Origin: Acidobacteriaceae bacterium
Lineage (GTDB): Bacteria > Acidobacteriota > Terriglobia > Terriglobales > Acidobacteriaceae
Reading direction: 5' to 3'
DNA length: 15,019 nt
Assembly: GCA_027311125.1 (NCBI GenBank)
Contig: DAICZO010000009.1
Coordinates: 1-15,019, forward strand
Below are positions 6,608-13,461 of this stretch, one piece after another. A program made the translations under genes and the position numbers. The notes beneath the pieces were generated by a model. It was given only the letters and a program-made list of their open reading frames with translations, was not told the DNA's origin and searched no databases. The stretch's first letter is position 1; each line of letters opens with the position of its first letter.

Positions 6608-7909
6608 ATGCAGTATTCCTGTAGCCGGTATGAACTCAAGTGCAACGAGTGTGGCAAGCGCTTCGGCAACCAGCCCCTTTCCGCTTGTCCAGACTGCCTC
6701 GCACCCCTCGAAATCGCCTACGATCTCGAAGCGGTCCGCGGTATCTTTACCCGCGAGAACATCGCCGCAGGCCCGGCCAACATCTGGCGCTATGCCGCTC
6801 TTCTGCCTATCCCTGAAGGCTTCCAGCCCGACCTGCCTGTAGGCTTCACTCCCCTCGTCCGTGCGAAGAATCTCGGTAAGCGCATTGGTGCCAGCAACCT
6901 CTACATTAAAAATGACGCTGTCTGTTTCCCGACCCTATCCTTCAAAGATCGTGTCGTCTCCGTCGCTCTCGCCAACGCACAGAAGTTCGGCTTCACCACT
7001 GTCGGTTGTTCTTCCACCGGCAACCTGGCCAACTCGGTTGCAGCCCAGGCCGCCCGCCTCGGCATCAAGGCTTGCATCCTCGTCCCCGCCGATCTCGAGC
7101 CTGCCAAGATTCTCAACACTCTGGTCTACGGTGCCCGCCTCGTCCGTATCGACGGCAACTACGACCACGTCAATCGTCTGTGCACCATCATCGCCGATGA
7201 GTACAACTGGGGCTTCGTCAACGTCAACCTCCGCCCCTACTACGCCGAGGGCTCAAAAACCGTCGGCTACGAGATCGCCGAGCAACTCGGCTGGCGTCTA
7301 CCTGACAATGTCGTCGTCCCCATGGCGGGCGGCTCTCTCATCCGCAAGATCCGCAAAGCCTTCAACGAACTCATCTACCTTGGCCTCGTGGAAGATAAGT
7401 CGGTCCGTTTCTTCGGAGCGCAGGCTACCGGCTGCTCGCCCATCTCCGTCGCCGTCAAGGACGGAGCCGACGACATCGTCCCGCAGCGACCCAATACCAT
7501 CGCCCGCTCGCTCGCCATCGGTAACCCTGCTGACGGTCCGGCAGCAGCCAAGATGATTCGCTCCACCGGCGGCTGGGCAGAAGACGTCTCCGACGTCGAA
7601 GTCATCGCTGGCATTCAGGAACTGGCAGAGACCGAAGGTATCTTCACCGAGACCGCTGGTGGCGTCACTACGGCTGTTACCGCGCGCCTCTACGCCGATG
7701 GACGTATCTCTCCCGACCAGACCACTGTCGTCTGCATCACGGGTAACGGCCTTAAGACCACGGACGCCCTCGCAGGACGCTACCAGCAGCAGCGCGCCGT
7801 TCGTCCTCGCCTCGCGGACTTCGATACCTACCTCCGCGAACTCGACGGCACCACCGAACCCAATTCCGAACCCGAACTAGCCACAGCAGGAGTCTCAAAT
7901 GCCCATTAA
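6608..7909 (+). CDS. metM (thrC-like): Threonine-synthase-family PLP enzyme, probably MetM-type homocysteine synthase
   Basis: The 433-residue protein is a fold-type II PLP enzyme of the threonine synthase family. An N-terminal zinc ribbon (Cys12, 15, 27, 30) precedes the PLP lysine Lys113 in FPTLSFKDR, the substrate loop SSTGNLANS, and the phosphate-binding loop PMAGGSL. Threonine synthases act on O-phosphohomoserine. The MetM branch, described in Streptomyces, uses the same substrate but replaces phosphate with sulfide from a thiocarboxylated carrier protein, giving homocysteine. Two features favour MetM here: the S-box riboswitch upstream, which answers to methionine status and not threonine, and the overlapping sulfur-carrier gene downstream (11 nt overlap). 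No hom or thrB gene is nearby. A plain threonine synthase remains the alternative, since sequence motifs alone do not separate them. The start is supported by GGGAG 8 nt upstream. Confidence 0.9.
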   Translation: MQYSCSRYELKCNECGKRFGNQPLSACPDCLAPLEIAYDLEAVRGIFTRENIAAGPANIWRYAALLPIPEGFQPDLPVGFTPLVRAKNLGKRIGASNLYIKNDAVCFPTLSFKDRVVSVALANAQKFGFTTVGCSSTGNLANSVAAQAARLGIKACILVPADLEPAKILNTLVYGARLVRIDGNYDHVNRLCTIIADEYNWGFVNVNLRPYYAEGSKTVGYEIAEQLGWRLPDNVVVPMAGGSLIRKIRKAFNELIYLGLVEDKSVRFFGAQATGCSPISVAVKDGADDIVPQRPNTIARSLAIGNPADGPAAAKMIRSTGGWAEDVSDVEVIAGIQELAETEGIFTETAGGVTTAVTARLYADGRISPDQTTVVCITGNGLKTTDALAGRYQQQRAVRPRLADFDTYLRELDGTTEPNSEPELATAGVSNAH

Positions 7910-8180
7910 AGTTATGCTTCCCGCCGCCTTTACCCGCCACACGGATGGCCTCAAACAGTTCGACTCCGCTGCGGCCAACCTCCCCGGACTCCTCGCCCAA
8001 ATCGACCAGTCCTTCCCAGCACTTGGCACCCAGATCAAGGGAGAGGACGGTAAGCTCCGCCGTTTCATCAATATCTATGTCAACGATGAAGATATCCGCT
8101 TCCTCGGTGGTGAGGCCTATACCTTCCAGGATGGCGACGAGATCATGCTCATCCCCTCCATCGCTGGTGGCAAAGTCTAA
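7899..8180 (+). CDS. metO: ThiS/MoaD-like sulfur-carrier protein, probable partner of the PLP enzyme (MetO-like)
   Basis: The 93-residue protein has the ubiquitin-like MoaD/ThiS pattern: a beta start (PIKVMLPAAF), the helix region NLPGLLAQIDQSFP, the strand FINIYVNDEDIRFLGG, and DGDEIMLIPSIAGG at the end. In this family the terminal Gly-Gly is adenylated by an E1-like enzyme and converted to a thiocarboxylate that donates sulfide. Here Gly90-Gly91 are followed by Lys92-Val93, so the tail must be trimmed before activation; a JAMM-type peptidase is the usual agent in related carriers. A strong AGGAG (7888-7892) lies inside the upstream gene, whose stop is overlapped by 11 nt, so synthesis should be coupled. 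MoaD for molybdopterin or ThiS for thiamin is less likely, as no moa or thi gene is near. The CysO-type cysteine route is a closer alternative. Confidence 0.88.
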   Translation: MPIKVMLPAAFTRHTDGLKQFDSAAANLPGLLAQIDQSFPALGTQIKGEDGKLRRFINIYVNDEDIRFLGGEAYTFQDGDEIMLIPSIAGGKV

Positions 8181-8200
8181 ATTTCGGTATATCGAATACT

Positions 8201-8242
8201 AAAAAGGTGGTTTTGCCCAATCCGTGGCAAACCACCTTTTTT
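8201..8242 (+). terminator. Strong intrinsic terminator of the riboswitch operon
   Basis: GGTGGTTTTGCC (8206-8217) pairs with GGCAAACCACC (8226-8236), with one bulged T and an 8-nt loop. The A-run 8201-8205 and T-run 8237-8242 extend the stem and form the U-tract. It lies 20 bp after the sulfur-carrier stop codon. Confidence 0.93.
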
Positions 8243-8348
8243 ATTCTTTCTCACACCACAAGCAACGAATCCGTGTGGTTGTCTCTCTTACTCCCTGTAA
8301 CTGTTCGCGCCCATAGCGGCAAACTCAGGCAGTCAGAAAGCAAAAACT

Positions 8349-8498
8349 ATGTTCCTTATTCTCGCAGTTGTCTTGGTGATTCTCTGGCTCGGTGGATTCT
8401 TCGTGCTTCACATCAGCAGCTTCCTCATCCACCTGCTCATACTCTTCGCCGTCATCTCCATCATCATGCACTTCGTCACTGGCAGACGCAGCGCGTAA
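8349..8498 (+). CDS. Small hydrophobic membrane protein, lmo0937/DUF5670-like
   Basis: This 49-residue protein starts MFLILAVVLVILWLGGFF, continues with HISSFLIHLLILFAVISII, and ends in the basic tail TGRRSA. Two short hydrophobic stretches around Gly15-Gly16 and a C-terminal GRR are the pattern of the lmo0937 (DUF5670) family of tiny membrane proteins, which have no known function and are often linked to stress. The gene sits between two hairpin terminators, so it is probably a separate transcription unit. The upstream AGAAAG (8335-8340) is a weak and slightly distant Shine-Dalgarno. An inverted repeat ACCACA...TGTGGT (8255-8260, 8274-8279) lies in its leader. Orientation and codon use match the neighbouring + strand genes. 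Confidence 0.72.
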   Translation: MFLILAVVLVILWLGGFFVLHISSFLIHLLILFAVISIIMHFVTGRRSA

Positions 8499-8518
8499 GC
8501 AAGCACCATGGCCATAAT

Positions 8519-8552
8519 GCAAGCGGCCGAGCAATAAGGCTCGGCCGCTTGC
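8519..8552 (+). terminator. Long perfect hairpin between convergent genes (likely bidirectional terminator)
   Basis: GCAAGCGGCCGAGC (8519-8532) and GCTCGGCCGCTTGC (8539-8552) form a perfect 14-bp stem with the loop AATAAG. It lies 20 bp after the small membrane gene and 30 bp beyond the lon stop codon on the other strand. The T-tails are poor on both strands (GTT on +, ATTAT on -), so it may work as a weak terminator, a 3' exonuclease block, or both. Confidence 0.75.
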
Positions 8553-8582
8553 GTTAGACGCCTGCTCATCAGGACAATCTGC

Positions 8583-11006
8583 TTACTGGTGCGCCACCGG
8601 CTGAGGCGCTTCCAGCGTCTTAGGCATCACTGCTGCCAGTGCTTCTGGTGTCTCTTCCTTCAACTCAGGGAGTTTGCCTTCCAGCGCAATCTTCAACACC
8701 TCGTCCATCTGTTCCACGAAGTGTAGCTTCATCGAAGACTTCAGCAACTCCGGCAGGTCAGCCAGGTCCTTGCGGTTCTCCTCAGGCAGAATCGCCTCGA
8801 AGATTCCCGCTCGATGCGCCGCCAGCAGCTTCTCCTTCAGTCCGCCGATCGGCAACACCTTGCCCCGCAGCGTTATCTCGCCAGTCATCGCAATATCACG
8901 CCGCACTTTGATCTTGGTCAGCGCACTCGCCAGACCAGTCGCCAGCGTAATACCCGCCGACGGCCCATCCTTTGGAATCGCTCCCTCCGGCACATGGACA
9001 TGGATGTCCACATTTCGGTAGAAGTCCTTCGCCAGGCCCAGTTGTTGCGCACGGGAGCGAATGTAGCTTAGCGCGGCCTGGGCCGACTCCTGCATCACCT
9101 CGCCCAGTTGTCCGGTGGCCGTCATCTTGCCCTTGCCATCCAGTACCTGCACTTCGGTCTGCAGAATCGTCCCGCCGACCTCCGTCCAGGCCAGTCCCGT
9201 CACCAGCCCGACTTCGCTCTTCTCATGCACCTGCGAGTCACGGAACTTCGCCACGCCCAGAAACTCATTCAGGTTATCCGCAGTGATCGTCTCCTCATGT
9301 TTAGAGCCGTTCTTCACCACCCGCCGAGCCACCTTGCGGCACACATTGCCAATCTCGCGCTCCAGGTTGCGAACCCCTGCCTCGCGCGTATACCCCCGTA
9401 TCAACTGCTGCAGCGCAGCGTCTTCAAACACGATCTGCGCTTCCGTCAGTCCAGTACCTTCTCGCTGCTTTTTCACTAGGTATTGCTTGGCAATCTCCAG
9501 CTTCTCCACTTCGGTATAACCGTGCAGCCGGAGTATCTCCATGCGATCCTGCAGCGGTCCTGGAATCGTATGCAGCACATTCGCGGTAGCCACAAACAGC
9601 ACCTGCGACAAGTCATACTCCACATCCAGATAGTGGTCCTGGAACGAAGTATTCTGCTCCGGATCGAGCACCTCCAGCAGCGCACTCGCAGGATCACCCC
9701 GGAAGTCCGAAGCCATCTTGTCGATCTCATCCAGCATAAACACCGGGTTCTTCGTCCCAGCCTTCTTCATCGACTGGATGATCTGTCCCGGCAGCGCTCC
9801 AATGTACGTCCGTCTGTGCCCACGAATCTCCGCCTCATCCCGTACGCCGCCCAGCGACATCCGCACAAACTTACGGCCAGTAGCCTTCGCGATCGACATA
9901 CCCAACGAGGTCTTACCGACACCCGGAGGCCCAACAAAGCACAGAATTGATCCCTTGGGATTCTTCACCAGTTGCCGAACTGCCAAGAACTCCAGTATCC
10001 GTTCCTTGATCTTCTCGAGTCCATAGTGGTCTTCGTTCAGGATCTTCTCGGCATGCTCAATGGAACGAATCTCCTTCGACTTCTTCTTCCACGGCACCGC
10101 CAGCAGCCAGTCCAGATAGTTCCTGCTCACCGTCGACTCAGCCGACATCGGCGGCATCGCCTCCAGCTTCTTCAACTCCAGCAGACTCTTATCCAGCACA
10201 TCCTTCGGCATCCCTGCCGTCTCAATCTTCTTCTTCAGTTCATCGAACTCGGACTTCTCGCCACGTCCCAGCTCCTTCTGAATCGCCTTGATCTTCTCGT
10301 TCAGGTAGTACTCTTTTTGTGCCTTCTCCATCTGCCGCTTCACTCGCGACTGGATGGTCCGATCCATGTTCAGCTTCTCGATCGCCAGGTCCAGCACATC
10401 AGCTACACGGGCCAGTCGCGTCTCCGGATCGAATACTTCCAGCAACTGCTGCTTCTCTTCAATCGAAAGCTGCAAATTTGCGGCAATCGTATCCGCTAGC
10501 TTAGCCGGCTCATCGGCCAGCACGCTCGCTGCCATCGTCTCGTAGTTCAAGCTCTGCTGCAGCTTCACATACTGCTCAAACAGCGAGTGAACCCGCTGCA
10601 TCAACTGCTCCACCTGCGGCGTCAACTCCAGATGCGTGCGTCCCGTCCGTACCGTGGCTACGAAGAATCCGTCGACGTCATTCACCTCCGTCGCCCGTGC
10701 CCGCTCCATGCCTTCCACCAGCACTTTGATATTGCCGTCCGGCATCTTCACGCTCTGCACGATATTGCCAATCGTGCCCGTGTCGTAAATATCATCTGCA
10801 TTCGGTTCATCGACCGACGCATCGTGCTGCGTCGCCAGAAATATCTTCCGGTCACCCGTCAAAGCCTCTTCCAGCGCACGTACGCTCGACTCCCGCCCTA
10901 CAACAAACGGTGTCATCATGTGCGGAAAGATCACCATGTCCCGAATAGGCATCATGGGCAGTTTTCTTGTTTCGCCGCTCAATACTTCTTTTGGTTGATT
11001 TGTCAT
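8583..11006 (-). CDS. lon: ATP-dependent Lon protease
   Basis: Lon is a cytoplasmic hexameric AAA+ serine protease that degrades misfolded and regulatory proteins. The 807-residue chain has the N-terminal substrate-binding domain (from KLPMMPIRDMVIFPHM, about 15-205), a coiled linker ending YYLNEKIKAIQKELG, and the AAA+ module with Walker A GPPGVGKT (359-366, Lys365) and Walker B FMLDEIDK (Asp426, Glu427). The protease domain has the nucleophile Ser683 in DGPSAG and the catalytic lysine in GGLKEK (about 726). Every key residue is present and the length matches LonA. The C-terminal tail is rich in Ala, Pro and Glu and probably disordered. An in-frame TTG at 11018 exists, but it overlaps the GGGGAG Shine-Dalgarno of the ATG at 11006, so the ATG is taken as start. 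No CIRCE or HspR-type operator was recognised upstream. Confidence 0.97.
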   Translation of the reverse strand: MTNQPKEVLSGETRKLPMMPIRDMVIFPHMMTPFVVGRESSVRALEEALTGDRKIFLATQHDASVDEPNADDIYDTGTIGNIVQSVKMPDGNIKVLVEGMERARATEVNDVDGFFVATVRTGRTHLELTPQVEQLMQRVHSLFEQYVKLQQSLNYETMAASVLADEPAKLADTIAANLQLSIEEKQQLLEVFDPETRLARVADVLDLAIEKLNMDRTIQSRVKRQMEKAQKEYYLNEKIKAIQKELGRGEKSEFDELKKKIETAGMPKDVLDKSLLELKKLEAMPPMSAESTVSRNYLDWLLAVPWKKKSKEIRSIEHAEKILNEDHYGLEKIKERILEFLAVRQLVKNPKGSILCFVGPPGVGKTSLGMSIAKATGRKFVRMSLGGVRDEAEIRGHRRTYIGALPGQIIQSMKKAGTKNPVFMLDEIDKMASDFRGDPASALLEVLDPEQNTSFQDHYLDVEYDLSQVLFVATANVLHTIPGPLQDRMEILRLHGYTEVEKLEIAKQYLVKKQREGTGLTEAQIVFEDAALQQLIRGYTREAGVRNLEREIGNVCRKVARRVVKNGSKHEETITADNLNEFLGVAKFRDSQVHEKSEVGLVTGLAWTEVGGTILQTEVQVLDGKGKMTATGQLGEVMQESAQAALSYIRSRAQQLGLAKDFYRNVDIHVHVPEGAIPKDGPSAGITLATGLASALTKIKVRRDIAMTGEITLRGKVLPIGGLKEKLLAAHRAGIFEAILPEENRKDLADLPELLKSSMKLHFVEQMDEVLKIALEGKLPELKEETPEALAAVMPKTLEAPQPVAHQ

Positions 11007-11296
11007 CGGTCTCCCCAATTAGACGTTCAGGTGAAGGTTAGGATTCAACCCACGCCCGCGGCGTTCTTCCGATTGTAATGCGTCGGCATCTCTCGTGCGA
11101 CGCCCGGCACATGCAACCATCGTGCAGTCAAAAATCAACTACGCCAAATCAAAACCCCACCGTGCGCCAGCACTGACCGCCCCGAGTCACCGCTGCATTC
11201 CCCGCCGCAACCTGTGCCGCGCCTGCCCAACTGACGCCGCGCCCCACACACCAGCCAACAAGAACAGTCCAGCGTGCCACCCCACGCCTCGTACCT
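11007..11296. other. Noncoding interval between clpX and lon
   Basis: This 290-bp stretch should hold the clpX 3' end and the lon promoter. A short dyad GCGTG-CCACCC-CACGC (11272-11287) lies just after the clpX stop but has no U-tract, so it is at best a weak terminator. A TACAAT -10 motif on the minus strand (+ 11072-11077) has no good -35. The + strand is strikingly C-rich and G-poor from about 11155 to 11290, so a transcript from the minus strand would be G-rich. I see no credible gene here. Confidence 0.5.
11011..11016 (-). promoter_or_regulatory. Shine-Dalgarno deciding the lon start
   Basis: On the minus strand GGGGAG lies 4 nt before the ATG at 11006-11004. The in-frame TTG at 11018 shares bases with this site and has no purine-rich site of its own. 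Confidence 0.7.
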
Positions 11297-12583
11297 TTAG
11301 CCAGCCTTCTCCAACAGCATAGGCAACGTCAGGCTGTGCTTCTTCACCATCTCTGCCGTAATGGAAAGCTCCTTCACCTTCTTGTTGCCCGGGACGTAGT
11401 ACATCAGATCCAGCATCAACTCTTCCAGAATCATCCGCAGGCCGCGTGCTCCCACCTTACGCTGCAAAGCCTCACGGGCAATCTCTCGCGCTGCCTCTTC
11501 GGTGAAGGTCACCTTCACGCCTTCAAACTCAAACAACTTCATATACTGTTTCAAAATCGCATTCTTGGGCTTTGTCAGAATCTCGATCAGGGCAGCTTCA
11601 TCCAACTCATCCAGAATTCCCATCACCGGCAACCGGCCAACGAACTCTGGAATCAACCCATACTTCAACAGGTCTTGGGGCTCTGCCTGCCGCAACAACT
11701 CGGCATCACGCTGCGCCCGAATTGGCGTTACGTCTCCGTCCTTTGACTCCGGATCGGCAACCGTCTTGAAGCCCAGCGCCTTCTTGCCAACGCGTCGGCC
11801 AATCACTTTTTCCAAGCCCACAAATGCCCCACCGCAGATGAACAGGATGTTCGTCGTATCGACCGCCGTAAACTCCTGGTGTGGGTGCTTGCGGCCGCCT
11901 TGCGGCGGCACATTCGCAACCGTCCCTTCTAGCAGCTTCAGCAGCGCCTGCTGCACGCCCTCGCCGGAAACGTCCCGCGTGATCGAAGGGTTCTCATCCT
12001 TGCGGCCAATCTTGTCGATCTCGTCGATATAAATAATTCCGCTCTGCGCCCGCGTAACGTCCCCGTCCGCAGCCTGCAGCAGCTTCAAAATAATATTCTC
12101 CACATCCTCGCCGACATACCCAGCCTCGGTCAGCGTAGTCGCATCCACAATCGCGAACGGCACGTCCAGCACCTTCGCCAGCGTCTGCGCCAGCAGCGTC
12201 TTGCCCGAGCCAGTCGGTCCCACCAGCAGAATATTCGACTTCGCCAACTCAACATCGTTGCCGCGGGTCTTGTTCATCTGGATGCGCTTGTAGTGGTTGT
12301 ACACCGCCACGGCCAGCTTCTTCTTGGTCTGGTCTTGGCCAATCACGTACTCATCCAGGCAGGCCTTTACTTCTTGCGGCTTGGGCAAGTGCGTTGGCGC
12401 CCCACCCGGCTGCGCTTCGCTGCGATCATCTTCCAGTATCGAGTTGCACACCGCAACGCACTCATCGCAGATATACGCCCGGGGGTAATCCGAAGGTGAC
12501 GAGATCAGCTTGGCGACAGCATCCTGCGACTTATGGCAGAAGGAACAACGAAGCGACTCGTCTGAGCCTCGTGAAGTTTTCAT
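11297..12583 (-). CDS. clpX: ClpX, ATP-dependent unfoldase of the ClpXP protease
   Basis: ClpX recognises tagged or regulatory substrates, unfolds them and feeds them to ClpP. From the ATG at 12583 the protein has 428 residues, near the 424 of E. coli. The zinc-binding domain has Cys13, Cys16 (CSFC) and Cys39, Cys42 (CDEC). Walker A is GPTGSGKT with Lys128, and Walker B is YIDEIDK with Glu188. The pore motif KHPHQEF region and sensor 2 region (KVGARGLRMILEE) are present. The ClpP-docking loop is LGF (270-272), equivalent to IGF, followed by a charged insert slightly longer than in E. coli. An ATG 24 nt further upstream is in frame, but AGGAG lies between the two ATGs and would serve only the second. 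A terminator separates it from clpP, so it probably has its own promoter. Confidence 0.97.
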   Translation of the reverse strand: MKTSRGSDESLRCSFCHKSQDAVAKLISSPSDYPRAYICDECVAVCNSILEDDRSEAQPGGAPTHLPKPQEVKACLDEYVIGQDQTKKKLAVAVYNHYKRIQMNKTRGNDVELAKSNILLVGPTGSGKTLLAQTLAKVLDVPFAIVDATTLTEAGYVGEDVENIILKLLQAADGDVTRAQSGIIYIDEIDKIGRKDENPSITRDVSGEGVQQALLKLLEGTVANVPPQGGRKHPHQEFTAVDTTNILFICGGAFVGLEKVIGRRVGKKALGFKTVADPESKDGDVTPIRAQRDAELLRQAEPQDLLKYGLIPEFVGRLPVMGILDELDEAALIEILTKPKNAILKQYMKLFEFEGVKVTFTEEAAREIAREALQRKVGARGLRMILEELMLDLMYYVPGNKKVKELSITAEMVKKHSLTLPMLLEKAG

Positions 12584-12732
12584 AGGTGAGACTGCTCCTG
12601 GATACATCCATGCGAAAGCTGATGCCTAAGTTTACACCCGTTTCATCATGCGGAGCGAAACCCAGGGTACCGCGTTGGCTACATCCAATTGGTCATTAAA
12701 ATGCTCAGAACACTGCAGGAAAGGTCGCATAG
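12584..12732 (-). promoter_or_regulatory. clpX leader and candidate promoter
   Basis: Read on the minus strand, this interval follows the clpP terminator and should hold the clpX promoter. TTTAAT (+ 12695-12700, 5 of 6 of the -10 consensus) with TTTCCT (+ 12717-12722) 16 bp before it is the best pair I see. The -35 is poor. The AGGAG nearest the start is 11 nt from the ATG at 12583. Confidence 0.3.
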
Positions 12733-12759
12733 AAAAAGACCCCGGAAAGCCCGGGGCCT
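12733..12759 (-). terminator. Intrinsic terminator of clpP
   Basis: On the minus strand AGGCCCCGG and CCGGGGTCT pair around the loop GCTTT to give a 9-bp stem with one G-T pair, followed by TTTTT. It starts 26 bp after the clpP stop codon and separates clpP from clpX. Confidence 0.88.
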
Positions 12760-12785
12760 CTCTCGCTCAATCCAACCTGCGTCAG

Positions 12786-13376
12786 CTACGTACGGGGGCG
12801 ATCGATAATATCGTCGATAATCCCGTACTCCTTCGACTGCGCCGCCGTCATGATAAAGTCCCGCTCGACATCTCGCTCAATCCGTTCCAGCGACTGGCCC
12901 GTGCTGGCGCTCATCAGCTTGTTCGTAATCTCGCGAATCCGCAGAATCTCACGCGCATGGATATCGATGTCCGTCGCCTGTCCGCTCAGTCCGCCCATCG
13001 ATGGCTGGTGAATCAGAATCCGCGAATTCGGCAAAGCAAATCGCTTCCCCTTCTTGCCCGCCATCAGCAGAAACGCACCCATGCTCGCAGCCTGGCCAAT
13101 GCAGAACGTCACAACGTCGTTCTTGATGTACTGCATTGTGTCGTAGATCGCCAGCCCGGCCGTAATCGAACCACCCGGCGAGTTGATGTACAGCTGGATA
13201 TCCTTCTCTGGGTCCTCGCCGCTCAGAAACAACATCTGCGCAATAATCACGTTCGCAATATTGTCATCGATCGGTGTGCCCAGAAAAATGATGTTATCCC
13301 GCAGCAGACGGCTATAAATGTCGTAGGCGCGTTCGCCTCGGCTCGTCTGCTCGATCACCATCGGTACTAGTCCCAT
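12786..13376 (-). CDS. clpP: ClpP, proteolytic subunit of the Clp protease
   Basis: ClpP forms the double-heptamer serine protease barrel that partners ClpX and, where present, ClpA or ClpC. The 196-residue protein carries the catalytic triad Ser98 (GQAASMG), His123 (ILIHQPSMGG) and Asp173 (ERDFIM). It also has the oxyanion segment INSPGGS and the handle helix region DIDIHAREI. The N-terminus (MGLVPMVIEQTSRGERAYD) matches the short propeptide form. The start is preceded by AAGAGAG a few bases upstream. The stop is followed by a good terminator. The 85-bp gap from tig holds a palindrome AACCGGTT (13394-13401) and a dyad GGTTG-AAC-CAACC (13398-13410), which could be part of a clpP promoter or leader. 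Order tig-clpP-clpX-lon is the common bacterial arrangement. Confidence 0.97.
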   Translation of the reverse strand: MGLVPMVIEQTSRGERAYDIYSRLLRDNIIFLGTPIDDNIANVIIAQMLFLSGEDPEKDIQLYINSPGGSITAGLAIYDTMQYIKNDVVTFCIGQAASMGAFLLMAGKKGKRFALPNSRILIHQPSMGGLSGQATDIDIHAREILRIREITNKLMSASTGQSLERIERDVERDFIMTAAQSKEYGIIDDIIDRPRT

Positions 13377-13461
13377 AACACTCTCTTTCTATAAACCGGT
13401 TGAACCAACCTAGTCTGAAATTACGGCAACATAGCCACTGCGTTTCGTCTGTTCACTCACC

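Noticed and set aside
6608..7909. Plain threonine synthase (thrC) as the sole call
   Set aside because: The family motifs fit, but a SAM riboswitch in front and a coupled sulfur-carrier gene behind fit methionine synthesis better. It is kept as the main alternative.
11018..11048. Promoter of lon with TTGAAT and TCTAAT (minus strand)
   Set aside because: The spacing is 19 bp and the predicted start would fall inside the Shine-Dalgarno, leaving no usable site.
11007..11100. CIRCE or HspR-type heat-shock operator before lon
   Set aside because: No TTAGCACTC-N9-GAGTGCTAA or CTTGAGT-N7-ACTCAAG pattern, or close variant, was found.
11095..11322. Possible + strand 75-residue gene between lon and clpX
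   Set aside because: It is Pro/Ala/His-rich as expected from C-rich noncoding DNA, runs into the antisense of clpX, and has no ribosome-binding site.
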